DNA of 20,301 nt, from the NCBI GenBank assembly GCA_964568805.1, contig CAZMRW010000080.1, positions 1-20,301 on the forward strand, written 5' to 3'. The DNA comes from CAZMRW01 sp964568805. GTDB lineage: Bacteria > Pseudomonadota > Gammaproteobacteria > Methylococcales > Methylomonadaceae. A program made the translations under genes and the position numbers. The notes under the pieces are model-generated. The model did no database searches. It worked only from the letters and a program-made list of their open reading frames with translations, and was not told the origin of the DNA. This document shows positions 1-6,566 of the stretch, one piece after another; position 1 is the first letter of the stretch; the number at the start of each line of letters is the position of its first letter.

Positions 1-1
1 A

Positions 2-867
2 TATAAGAAAATATCAGATATTAAAATATCTGCTAACAATATTATTGAAAAGTGGGAAAAAAAGCTTGCCAATACGAAGTCTACGAGCAGAATTGAGAAG
101 TATGATGATGTTAAAATAGAAATTATGGGGCTGTGGGATACAGTTGAAGCTCTTGGCTTGATTCCTACCTTTGAAGCTTTACTAGAAAAGATTCTTGGAA
201 AAAAAGATCCACAAAATTTCGTTTACCCAAATGCAAGGTATATGGATCAGATTTGTAACATAAAGAAGATATACCACGCCCTTTCGTTGGATGATAATCG
301 CGCTAATGTTTTCACGCCTATTATTATGAGTAATAAACATGTTACGATTGAATGTCCCGCAGAACAATCTTCAATAGCTACTAAAGTAGATGAAGTTTGG
401 TTTTCTGGTGCACATGCCGATGTCGGGGGGGGGGGTACAAAAAGAATGAAAACAATAAAAAGGGCGATTATACGGATAGAGACGTTTCAATTTCAGGTGT
501 CTCGCTTAATTGGATGATGTCAAAAATTAAACAAGATGCGCCTTATTTGCTACCAAAACATGCAAGAGTCTTCGAAAACCCTTTAGGATATGTCCATGAT
601 GCTGAAAATAATGATCCTCTTTATGGATTGAATCTAAGGGATGAAATCATAAAAATATATAAAAAATTTTCAGAATACAATAAGATTAGAGTACATAGTT
701 CAGTGTTTCAGCGCCTCTCAGAGACTAAAGAGAAAAAGAAACAAATTGGATATGACTCTGAATGGTACAAGATTAATGAATTTAAAGATTGTTTTGATGC
801 CAAAAACGATGGTTCATACATGTTCAAAAAGTGTAGTGCTATTGAAGAAGTCAGTAATACTCCATAA
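2..867 (+). pseudogene. DUF2235 (Tle1-like) alpha/beta hydrolase, 5' partial, frameshifted
   Basis: The reading frame is open from the window edge, so the true start lies upstream and the ATG at 125 is internal. Visible family marks are the GLWDTVEALG motif (from 125), HALSLDD (near 280) and VWFSGAHADVGGG, which match the DUF2235 hydrolase domain found in type VI secretion phospholipase effectors such as Tle1. The frame breaks in a run of 11 G (425-435). The downstream frame resumes as GGGYKKN and continues with SLNWMMSKIKQDAP and the VHSSVFQR segment, which probably carries the catalytic His, to TAA at 865-867. Nine or twelve G would restore one frame. The region is clearly more AT-rich than the genes after 4400, which suggests horizontal acquisition. 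No immunity gene or vgrG is visible. Identification rests on motifs; a secreted effector role is inference. Confidence 0.8.
425..435 (+). repeat. 11-nt poly-G tract inside the hydrolase gene
   Basis: Eleven consecutive G lie exactly at the conserved D-V-G-G-G-Y motif. The upstream frame reads DVGGGGTK and soon stops (517). The frame two bases shorter reads DVGGGYKK and stays open for 140 more codons. The tract is therefore the point of the frameshift. It could be a slippage-prone contingency tract, a fixed mutation or a homopolymer sequencing error. Confidence 0.9.
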
Positions 868-1139
868 TAGATGAGATATCAAAAGGGGCAAACTCATTGA
901 TAAATAGCTTTAGCAGTAAAAGGGCACCCATTAGCCTACCGTAGTCAATAAGCCAAAAAAATCCCTCGGGCAAATTCGATTTTTTCGGTAATGCATCCTT
1001 ACTTTAAACCCATCATATTATTGAACCAGTGGACTTCATGGTCACGAGGCCCGAGAGCATTGATAAACGATATACAGCAGGGAAGCTGTCCAGTGGGGTA
1101 TTCACACAGCTTCGATAATGGGGTCCGATAATGGGGTCA
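868..1139. repeat. Intergenic region with inverted repeat and 13-bp tandem repeat
   Basis: I see no gene in 868-1127. An 8-bp perfect inverted repeat (GAAGCTGT at 1082-1089, ACAGCTTC at 1106-1113, 16-nt loop) lies directly before two tandem copies of gataatggggtc plus one base (1114-1126 and 1127-1139). The second copy forms the left end of the following transposase element. Function unknown; it may be a palindromic element of the kind that accompanies RAYT genes. Confidence 0.5.
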
Positions 1140-1145
1140 GGTTAA
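1128..1145. repeat. Left terminal inverted repeat of RAYT element
   Basis: Eighteen bases that pair with 1895-1912 with one mismatch. The core ggggtcaggttaa resembles a motif often seen in front of RAYT genes in proteobacteria (from memory, not searched). Confidence 0.6.
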
Positions 1146-1194
1146 ATTGTAGGGTTTATAATGAAGACAGTTTCTTGCTACCTGCCCAACAGCT

Positions 1195-1898
1195 ATGGCC
1201 CGTCTTCCTCTCCTTGACTTGCCGCATGTGCCGCAGCACATCGTGCAGCGCGGCAACAACCGTCAGCCCATTTTCTTTCACGAAGGTGATTATGGCGTTT
1301 ACCTTGAATATTTATGCGAAGCCTTGGTAAAGAACAACTGCCGGCTTTATGCCTTTGTCCTGATGACCAACCACTTTCACCTGTTGGCATTAGGCGGAAC
1401 CTCCTCCGGGGTTTCCGGTTTAATGCAATCGGTCGGCCACCGCTATGTGCGTTATGTCAATGGCCTGTACCGTCGGACAGGAACTTTATTCGAAGGGCGC
1501 TTCAAATCCAGTTTGGTCGATGTGAGTGTTATCTGTTGACCTGTATGCGCTATATCGAACTTAATCCAGTGCGGGCAGGCATGGTGACTAAGCCGGAAGA
1601 CTACCGTTGGCCAAGTCACCGGCACCATATTGCGGTAAGCACTATTGATTGGTTGCCGGAACCTGAGGAATATCGCCGTTTGGCGGCGAGCCCCAAGGCC
1701 AGCGCGCTGGCTTATCAGGTACTGTTTAAACAAGCGTTGTCAGCGCATGAAATTGAAGCGATTCGGACGCATCTGAACAAAGGCTGTGTGCTGGGGTCAA
1801 CTAAATTTCAGGATGAAACCGAAACCATTTTGCAGCGGCGCACAAAAATTGCCCCGCTTGGGCGGCCAAAGAAAGTTAAGGGTATTATCATGAATTAA
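1195..1898 (+). pseudogene. REP-associated tyrosine transposase (Y1/HUH family), copy 1, frameshifted
   Basis: The first part encodes MARLPLLDLPHVPQHIVQRGNN, then the HUH metal-binding motif NHFHLL (about residues 60-65), and the segment RYVRYVNGLYRRTGTLFEGR, which should carry the catalytic tyrosine. These mark Transposase_17/Y1 proteins of the RAYT type, which nick single-stranded DNA and are linked to dispersal of REP repeats. After LVD (about 1521) the frame is lost by a one-base deletion relative to copy 2 (gatgtgag here, gatagcgag there). The remainder (CYLLTCMRYIELNPVRAGMV to the basic tail RPKKVKGIIMN) continues in another frame to TAA at 1896-1898. Apart from that one base the whole coding length is present. 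The encoded protein would stop at 114 residues, keeping HUH and Tyr but losing the C-terminal third. Confidence 0.85.
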
Positions 1899-1912
1899 CC
1901 TGACTCCATTAT
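1895..1912. repeat. Right terminal inverted repeat of RAYT element
   Basis: Complements 1128-1145 with one mismatch and overlaps the transposase stop codon. In copy 2 the matching site (3783 onward) has lost the central cctgact part. Confidence 0.6.
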
Positions 1913-1989
1913 TGCGTAATCGTCGCAGGAGAATATCAGTTATTATGCAATCTTAGAAAATACCTGTCATTTACTCGGGAGACTCGTTC

Positions 1990-2232
1990 ATGACTATTGA
2001 ATCAGTGCGGGATGTCTTTTTATGGTGCACCATCATAAATTACGGTGTGCTACTTCTTTGGGCGCTGGTATTTATGACCGCCCACGACTGGATGCATCGG
2101 TTACACGGTCGATGGTTTCGTTTGCCGATTGAACAATTCGACGCCATCCACTACGCGGGCATGGCGGTTTACAAAATTGGCATCTTTATTTTCAATCTCG
2201 TGCCTTTCGTGGCCTTGCTTATCGTCGGCTGA
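1990..2232 (+). CDS. DUF6868 family small membrane protein
   Basis: An 80-residue protein with two predicted membrane segments (about residues 10-32 and 58-79) separated by a short charged loop with AHDWMHRLHGRWFRL and FDAIHYAGMAVYKIG. This layout and the WCTIINYG and HGRWF patterns match the small family I know as DUF6868; its function is unknown. The start is supported by a GGGAG ribosome binding site at 1977-1981, eight bases before the ATG. The gene sits directly after the RAYT element and is intact. It converges with the vapBC group, and there is no strong terminator in the short gap. Confidence 0.8.
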   Translation: MTIESVRDVFLWCTIINYGVLLLWALVFMTAHDWMHRLHGRWFRLPIEQFDAIHYAGMAVYKIGIFIFNLVPFVALLIVG

Positions 2233-2249
2233 GGCCTGCGCTGTACCGC

Positions 2250-2462
2250 TTAGCTGCGCCGGACAACATTAATCTTCTCGAACCCCAGCTCAAACAGCAC
2301 CCCCACCGCCGCATCCAAGCGCTTGAACACGCGCACATGACCGCGCGCGGTCTCTAGCGCCGGATTCAGCTTGTGCTTGCCGGCCAGCGTGACCAACCAG
2401 CCGGCTTTAATGCCGTGTTTCTTTATGACCGCTGTTTCCAGGGCTCCCGCCTGAAAGAGCAA
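2250..2462 (-). CDS. Small unrecognised ORF downstream of vapC
   Basis: A basic protein of about 70 residues (or slightly more) that I do not recognise. The sequence looks protein-like (GIKAGWLVTLAGKHKLNP, then GHVRVFKRLDAAVGVLFELGF). From the TTG at 2462 it has no convincing ribosome binding site. The same frame runs upstream for nine more codons (I-D-I-V-V-K-K-A-E) to the end of vapC, so the protein may start at a rare codon there, be translated by coupling, or have lost its ATG. It lies immediately behind the VapC stop and could be a third gene of the module. A DNA-binding role is possible but not shown. Confidence 0.45.
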   Translation of the reverse strand: MLFQAGALETAVIKKHGIKAGWLVTLAGKHKLNPALETARGHVRVFKRLDAAVGVLFELGFEKINVVRRS

Positions 2463-2484
2463 TTCGGCTTTCTTGACGACTATA

Positions 2485-2910
2485 TCAATTCAACCCACTG
2501 GCCGAATTCGGCATGATCAGCTCGACACTTGGAAAGTAGGTGCTGAAACGCCCCCGGTCCCGCGTAATCAGCCGGTAGCCTGCTACTGCGGCATGCGCCC
2601 CGATGAAAAAATCCGGCAGCACATTGTTTTTGCCGCCTTTGCGCTGCTTATACTGCAAAAAAGCTTTCCCCGCCAAAAACAGGGCCTCTCTCGGGATTGG
2701 CTGGATGGGGAAGCCCAGGTGCACGAACAGAGCCTCCACTTCCTCGATACGCTCGAACCCTATCGAGCACTCTGCGTAAATGATCGGGTTAATGACCATT
2801 GTATGGGCATGGTCGAGTTGTTCCAGCGTCGAAGCGCTCCATTCGAACCAGGCGCTTTCAGGGTCGGACAGGTCGGTGACCACGCAGCTGTCTATTAGAA
2901 TGACGGCCAT
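2485..2910 (-). CDS. vapC: VapC-type PIN-domain ribonuclease toxin
   Basis: A 141-residue PIN domain. The four acidic active-site residues are in place: D7 (LIDSCV), E47 (YAECS), D100 (LPDFFIGAHA) and D118 (TRDRGRFSTYFP). VapC toxins are Mg-dependent RNases that cut tRNA or rRNA and stop translation when free of antitoxin. The start ATG overlaps the antitoxin stop by one base (TAATG), so the two are translationally coupled. Length and motifs are complete, so the toxin looks active. Its RNA target cannot be read from sequence. It sits in the segment between the two RAYT copies, consistent with mobile or accessory origin. Confidence 0.93.
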   Translation of the reverse strand: MAVILIDSCVVTDLSDPESAWFEWSASTLEQLDHAHTMVINPIIYAECSIGFERIEEVEALFVHLGFPIQPIPREALFLAGKAFLQYKQRKGGKNNVLPDFFIGAHAAVAGYRLITRDRGRFSTYFPSVELIMPNSASGLN

Positions 2911-3140
2911 TATCCGACTCGCGTCAAGGCCATGATGTCGTCAGTGTTCATCGTCAATTTCGCCGTTTTATGGGCGGTCCGGAACCGGCTGGCTTTTTGG
3001 GGCCTACTTTTGGCTTTGGCGATATACCAGCGCCCGTTTTCATCCTGCACGAATTCGATCTCGGTTTCAGCGGGCAGAATGCCCATGCTTTCCCGCACAT
3101 TTTGGGGGATAGTGACTTGGCCTTTGCTTGTGACTCGCAT
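2910..3140 (-). CDS. vapB: VapB antitoxin, AbrB/MazE-type swapped-hairpin fold
   Basis: A 76-residue protein. Residues 1-45 are an AbrB/SpoVT DNA-binding domain (MRVTSKGQVTIPQNVRESMG, then an EIEFVQDENGRWYI strand). The C-terminal half is basic and should form the VapC-binding tail (RFRTAHKTAKLTMNTDDIMAL). Antitoxins of this family block the toxin active site and, with it, repress their own promoter. The gene precedes and overlaps vapC by one base. There is no strong ribosome binding site before the ATG. Repeats upstream at 3144-3181 are likely operator material. Confidence 0.92.
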   Translation of the reverse strand: MRVTSKGQVTIPQNVRESMGILPAETEIEFVQDENGRWYIAKAKSRPQKASRFRTAHKTAKLTMNTDDIMALTRVG

Positions 3141-3143
3141 AAT

Positions 3144-3181
3144 GATTACCAGGTAAAAAGTAATACTTAAATGGTAATACT
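3144..3181 (-). promoter_or_regulatory. Candidate vapBC operator repeats
   Basis: On the plus strand AGTAATACT (3159-3167) recurs as GGTAATACT (3173-3181), a 14-bp period, and a third related box GATTACC (3144-3150) lies in inverted sense. They lie immediately upstream of vapB, where VapBC complexes normally bind. No confident -35/-10 pair was assigned. Confidence 0.4.
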
Positions 3182-3223
3182 ATGACGGTGGCAAAGTAAA
3201 CAGTTTTGGAAAACAAATTTCGT

Positions 3224-3786
3224 TACTGTCGGCTTTATGCCTTTGTCCTGATGACCAACCACTTTCACCTGTTGGCATTAGGCGAAACCTACTCCGGGGT
3301 TTCCGGTTTAATGCAATCGGTGGGCCGCCGCTATGTGCGTTATGTCAATGGCCTGTACTGTCGGACAGGGACTTTATTCGAAGGGCGCTTCAAATCCAGT
3401 TTGGTCGATAGCGAGTGTTATCTGTTGACCTGTATGCGCTATATCGAATTTAATCCAGTCCGGGCAGGCATGGTGACTAAGCCGGAAGGCTACCGTTGGT
3501 CAAGTCACCGGCACCATATTGCGGTAAGCACTATTGATTGGTTGTCGGAACCTGAGGAATATCGCCGTTTGGCGGGGAGCCTCAAGGCCCGCCGCTGGCT
3601 TATCAGGAACTGTTTACACAAGCGTTGTCAGCACATGAAATTGAAGCGATTCGGACGCATCTGAACAAAGGCTGTGTGCTTGGGTCAGCTAAATTTCAGG
3701 ATGAAATCGAAACCATTTTGCAGCGGCGCACAAAAATTGTCCCGCTTGGGCGGCCAAAGAAAGTTAAGGGTATTATCATAAATTAG
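3224..3786 (+). pseudogene. RAYT (Y1/HUH) transposase, copy 2, truncated and frameshifted
   Basis: From 3224 to 3786 the DNA is a close copy of 1336-1898, differing by scattered substitutions only. The first 48 or so codons of copy 1 are missing; an ATG at 3206 reads MENKFRYC into the homologous frame. The HUH motif NHFHLL, the RYVRYVN segment and the region broken in copy 1 (LVDSECYLLTCMRYIEF) are intact here. A one-base loss near 3589-3591 (ggcccgccgctggc against ggccagcgcgctggc) then shifts the frame, giving an aberrant tail ending at 3664. The old 3' end is still recognisable to 3786, where the stop is TAG. The left end and its inverted repeat are absent, so this is an immobile remnant. 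Confidence 0.85.
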
Positions 3787-3817
3787 CCCATTATTCCCAT
3801 GCCGTTATACATAAATG

Positions 3818-3915
3818 CCGTCATACCCGCCGGGAAGCAGGTATCCATCGCCATGGATGGCAAGTATTAAACGTCCCTGGAGCCTGGATTCCGGCAATCC
3901 CTGCCGGAATGACGG
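3818..3915. repeat. MITE-like palindromic element
   Basis: Ends CCGTCATACC (3818-3827) and GGAATGACGG (3906-3915) are inverted repeats with one mismatch. Inside are two hairpins: ATCCAT/ATGGAT around 3843-3858 and a perfect 9-bp stem ATTCCGGCA/TGCCGGAAT (3888-3896, 3902-3910, loop atccc). The motif GTCAT(T/A)CC...GGATTCCGGCA is typical of short intergenic repeats dispersed in many proteobacterial genomes. A 12-bp direct repeat cattattcccat flanks it at 3789-3800 and 3935-3946. Confidence 0.65.
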
Positions 3916-4013
3916 ACTTGTGTATAAGGGCATGCATTATTCCCATTATTCCGTTCTCTACTTTTGATGTAAGCGGGTATAGCAAAAGCAATAGGCAATA
4001 GCAAAAAACCACA

Positions 4014-4042
4014 TTGACAAGGTGTAATCGAACGATTACAGT
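4014..4042 (+). promoter_or_regulatory. Sigma-70 promoter with palindromic operator in the spacer
   Basis: TTGACA at 4014-4019, 17-bp spacer, TACAGT at 4037-4042. An 18-bp perfect palindrome TGTAATCG-AA-CGATTACA (4023-4040) fills the spacer and overlaps the -10. A GGAGGG ribosome binding site follows at 4049-4054, seven bases before the ATG at 4062. This is the expected layout for an autorepressed antitoxin gene. Confidence 0.75.
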
Positions 4043-4061
4043 TAAATTGGAGGGCTGAAAC

Positions 4062-4360
4062 ATGACCGAAAAAATTAGCATTGCCGATTTGCCCGAGTTT
4101 GATGCTTCTCGCTATTTGGATAGCGAACAAGCGATTGCCGAGTATTTGACCGCAATCATCGCCGAAGATGATTCCGCACTTTTGGCGGCAGCGCTCGGCG
4201 ATATTGCGCGCGCACGTGGCATGACGGAAATTGCCCTGCGGCCGGAATGACACGTGAAGCACTCTATAAGACGCTTCGCCCCAACGCGCACCCACGTTTT
4301 GACACGATATCCAAAGTCTGCAAGGCGTTGGGTGTCAGGCTGCTCGCCGAACCGGTTTAA
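4062..4360 (+). pseudogene. HigA-family (addiction module antidote) antitoxin, frameshifted orphan
   Basis: The first frame encodes 62 residues (MTEKISIADLPEFDASRYLD, then EYLTAIIAEDDSALLAAALGDIARARGMTEIA) and stops at 4250. From about 4237 the family sequence continues in another frame as AAGMTREALYKTLRPN, then PRFDTISKVCKALGVRLLAEPV and TAA at 4358-4360, which is the helix-turn-helix and C-terminus of the putative addiction module antidote family. One base is missing after MTEIA, where ct stands in place of an expected three-base codon. The usual partner, a RelE/HigB-like toxin, normally lies just upstream; here that place holds RAYT and MITE remnants and no toxin ORF. Promoter, operator and ribosome binding site are intact, so a truncated protein without its HTH may still be made. 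Could also be a sequencing error. Confidence 0.85.
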
Positions 4361-4438
4361 ACCATTTTAAGGACTTTGAATGAGTTGATTCTGCTCATGG
4401 CTCGGCAAGATTACCACGAACGGAATCAATAGTTTTTC

Positions 4439-5458
4439 CTAGGAGGGATGATGATAGCCGTCCCGAGAGCCCTGGTTTAGCGGCGCCGGCTCAGGGAGGG
4501 TTTCTATCGGGAATGGTCTTTGATAAATAGGCACGGGTTCTCCGTCCAGCTTCAGCAGCGCCTGTTTCAGGGCTGGCTCGTCAAATGCGGGTACTATCCG
4601 GTCATTGGCTTTTTGAATCAGATTCAAAGCCGTTACGTAGCGCTCATCCGGAGTCATGGTTTCGCCCTCCAGTTCGGGATGCGCTTCAATATAGAGGGTA
4701 TTGTCCAGCCAGCCGACCTTGATCGGTTGTTTGACGATGTAAACCGGTGTGCCGACCGGAGCCGACTGGTATAAAGCCTCGATGTCTTCCGGATACATAC
4801 GGACGCAACCATGCGTGATCTGCATGCCAATGCCGTAGATCTTGTCGATATCGGTGCCGTGTATCAAATAGCCGCCGGGAACTGCGAGATGCAGCATATA
4901 GGCGCCGAGCGGATTGTGAGGCCCGGGGCCCACCACGGGCGGCAGAGGATCGCCATTCGCCGCATGCTCGCGCCGGATCGATTCCGGCGGATGCCATGCG
5001 GGATCTTTCACTTTTCTGTCAATCCGGGTTTTCCCCAGCGGCGTTTTCCAATCCTGACGGCCGATGCCGTGTGCATAGGACAAGACCTGTGGCGGCATCC
5101 CTTTTTGAACGGGCGGGTAGTAATACATCCGGTATTCGGCGATATTCAGGGTGATGCCGTCGCGGGGCGTGTCCGGCAATATCCGCCGGTTGGATAGTCG
5201 GATAATTTCATCCTTTTTGACATGCCAGCGGTCAACATCGGGATTCAAGCGAACGATTTCGGTCTGTCCCAGAAGAAATCGCCGCGCCACATCGAGCAAG
5301 GTTTCGTTTTGTTCGGCTCGGGTTAACGGCACATTGTCATTAAATTGGGTTATGACGCTATCGTTGATGTTTACCGGCAGGGTATAGGTGGTCGCGCTGG
5401 CTACGCCAATGACGGCGGGTATTAAAACCAAAAAAGCAGGTAATGTATAAAATTTCAT
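4439..5458 (-). CDS. L,D-transpeptidase, YkuD/ErfK-YbiS-YcfS-YnhG family
   Basis: A 339-residue exported protein. Residues 1-22 form a signal peptide. Residues 45-92 resemble a LysM-like peptidoglycan-binding region (LLDVARRFLLGQTEIVRLNP). The YkuD catalytic domain begins near 100 (GITLNIAEYRMYYYPP) and holds the signature H200-G-T and THGCVRMYPED, with catalytic C218 and R220. Such enzymes form 3-3 crosslinks in periplasmic peptidoglycan or attach Braun-type lipoprotein to it. The C-terminal 90 residues are Pro-rich and less conserved. The gene stands alone; the orphan antitoxin converges on it with 78 bp between. The exact crosslink type cannot be decided from sequence. Confidence 0.93.
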   Translation of the reverse strand: MKFYTLPAFLVLIPAVIGVASATTYTLPVNINDSVITQFNDNVPLTRAEQNETLLDVARRFLLGQTEIVRLNPDVDRWHVKKDEIIRLSNRRILPDTPRDGITLNIAEYRMYYYPPVQKGMPPQVLSYAHGIGRQDWKTPLGKTRIDRKVKDPAWHPPESIRREHAANGDPLPPVVGPGPHNPLGAYMLHLAVPGGYLIHGTDIDKIYGIGMQITHGCVRMYPEDIEALYQSAPVGTPVYIVKQPIKVGWLDNTLYIEAHPELEGETMTPDERYVTALNLIQKANDRIVPAFDEPALKQALLKLDGEPVPIYQRPFPIETLPEPAPLNQGSRDGYHHPS

Positions 5459-5739
5459 GACAATCTTTAATCATCCTATTAGGAGTGAACCGGTATGGCT
5501 AACAGGCTAGCGTAAAAAGCGGATAACAACAAGGTGCTCCGGACAAGAAAAACGGTTTTTGCCGATTTATAACGCAATATTGATGATAGCGGCATCAGTT
5601 TCCCCTAAAATGGTTCCTTGAACGGCCTCAAATCCGGTTCATGGGTCCTGGCGCTGGGGTGCTGCTGATGGATAGCCCGATAGGTTCGGCGATGGCTGCC
5701 AGTTGCAACAGGACGTCCTCGCCTATGACTTATTTGATT
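5459..5739. other. Intergenic region, no supported gene
   Basis: This 281-bp gap lies between the transpeptidase start and the DUF938 stop. Plus-strand ORFs here have no coding character. On the minus strand a short open stretch (about 5628-5731, reading DVLLQLAAIAEPIGLSISS) has protein-like composition but no start codon or ribosome binding site. It may be a decayed fragment. I see no terminator with a clear T-run. Confidence 0.4.
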
Positions 5740-6426
5740 TTATTTTCTGCCAAAGATCAGGGAAAAATTATTGGCGGGCATATCGATAATTTCTTTCAAT
5801 TCCAGATTGTATTTTGCCGCCGCTTTTTTCAGATCGGCCACATCTTTTAAACCCCATTCAGAAACACCGGCGGAACTTAAGGTTTCATGAAATGCCTTGT
5901 TGGAATCGGTGGTAAATTTGCCTTCCACCTGAAATGGGCCGTAAATCAGCAGAAATCCGTCATCATTCAGCAGATAAGCCGCGCATCCCATGATGCCATT
6001 GGCAATGGATACAGGCGCCACCTGAAAGATATTGATGCAGAAAATAGCGGAAAACGAGTGTATAGGACCTGGATTAAACCAGGTGTCGGGAATGGTCAGG
6101 TCCAGATGGACTGGGTCCGCGATATTATCGTTGGCATGATCAATCGACAGTTTCTTGATGTTATCAAACACGTCGATGTCTTTATCCGAAGGATGAAAGT
6201 GCAAATGCTCGAAATTCGGCGCAAAGTAATTGATATGCATGCCGCTGCCGCTGGCGAGTTCAAGCACGCGTCCGGGAGCTGTGGGCAATTTTTCCTTTAA
6301 TACGCCTAACAGAGGTTCCCGGTTTCTGGAACCGGCCCAGGCGACATATTCGCTTAACGGATGCGGATCTAAAGGAGGTTTGTGGTCTAGTTTCATGACT
6401 TTTGTGCTCATTAGTGGGTGGTGCAT
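5740..6426 (-). CDS. DUF938 family SAM-dependent methyltransferase-like protein
   Basis: A protein of 218-228 residues. SAM-binding motif I is visible as VLELASGSGMHINYFA (near residue 55), followed by an acidic motif and the DUF938 segments FSAIFCINIFQVAP and GFLLIYGPFQVEGKFT. The family is annotated as methyltransferase-like; its substrate is unknown. Three in-frame ATGs (6426, 6411, 6396) are possible starts; none has a clear ribosome binding site. Family members I know begin close to the MKLDHKPP segment, favouring 6396. A sigma-54 promoter ends about 20 bases upstream of 6426 and the divergent neighbour is a sigma-54 activator, so conditional, activator-driven expression is likely. Confidence 0.85.
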   Translation of the reverse strand: MHHPLMSTKVMKLDHKPPLDPHPLSEYVAWAGSRNREPLLGVLKEKLPTAPGRVLELASGSGMHINYFAPNFEHLHFHPSDKDIDVFDNIKKLSIDHANDNIADPVHLDLTIPDTWFNPGPIHSFSAIFCINIFQVAPVSIANGIMGCAAYLLNDDGFLLIYGPFQVEGKFTTDSNKAFHETLSSAGVSEWGLKDVADLKKAAAKYNLELKEIIDMPANNFSLIFGRK

Positions 6427-6444
6427 TAACGGTGCTTACTATTG

Positions 6445-6461
6445 AGCAAGTGTTATGCCAA
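6445..6461 (-). promoter_or_regulatory. Sigma-54 (-24/-12) promoter of the DUF938 gene
   Basis: On the minus strand the sequence is TTGGCATAACACTTGCT. The invariant GG (6459-6458) and GC (6447-6446) are separated by exactly ten bases, as required for sigma-54 holoenzyme, and TGGCA and TTGC match the consensus. Transcription would start near 6434. A 13-bp palindrome AACAAA-A-TTTGTT (6460-6472) abuts the -24 box. Confidence 0.75.
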
Positions 6462-6523
6462 CAAAATTTGTTAAAAAGTGTCTTTTATATCAGTCGGTTG
6501 GTGTTTTAACCTTGTTGTAATAA

Positions 6524-6558
6524 TGAAAATATGTTTCAATGAGTGAAAAATTATTTCA
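6524..6558. promoter_or_regulatory. Tandem enhancer (UAS) palindromes for the adjacent EBP
   Basis: Two copies of TGAAA-N5-TTTCA: 6524-6538 (spacer atatg) and 6544-6558 (spacer aatta). Their centres (6531 and 6551) are 20 bp apart, about two helical turns. They lie roughly 100-120 bp upstream of the predicted DUF938 transcription start and 9 bp before the EBP start codon, so the same sites could also autoregulate the EBP gene. Confidence 0.65.
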
Positions 6559-6566
6559 TAAACTAA

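Larger units (their letters stand above)
1128..1912 (+). mobile_element. RAYT/IS200-like single-gene element with terminal inverted repeats
   Basis: The transposase gene is bracketed by an 18-bp inverted repeat with one mismatch: 1128-1145 (ataatggggtcaggttaa) and 1895-1912 (complement ataatggagtcaggttaa). The right repeat overlaps the stop codon of the gene. Y1 transposases normally recognise subterminal hairpins, not classical inverted repeats, so these ends may mark recognition sequences and not a cut-and-paste structure. No target duplication was recognised. Confidence 0.65.

Noticed and set aside
2473..2898. 141-codon plus-strand ORF
   Set aside because: Exact antisense of vapC, whose four active-site acids and overlap with vapB make the minus strand the coding one.
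3818..3950. CRISPR-like repeats
   Set aside because: Only a single palindromic element with one short flanking direct repeat; there is no regular repeat-spacer array.
5641..5850. 69-codon plus-strand ORF opposite the end of DUF938
   Set aside because: It is a shadow of the minus-strand DUF938 frame in its second half and lacks a ribosome binding site.
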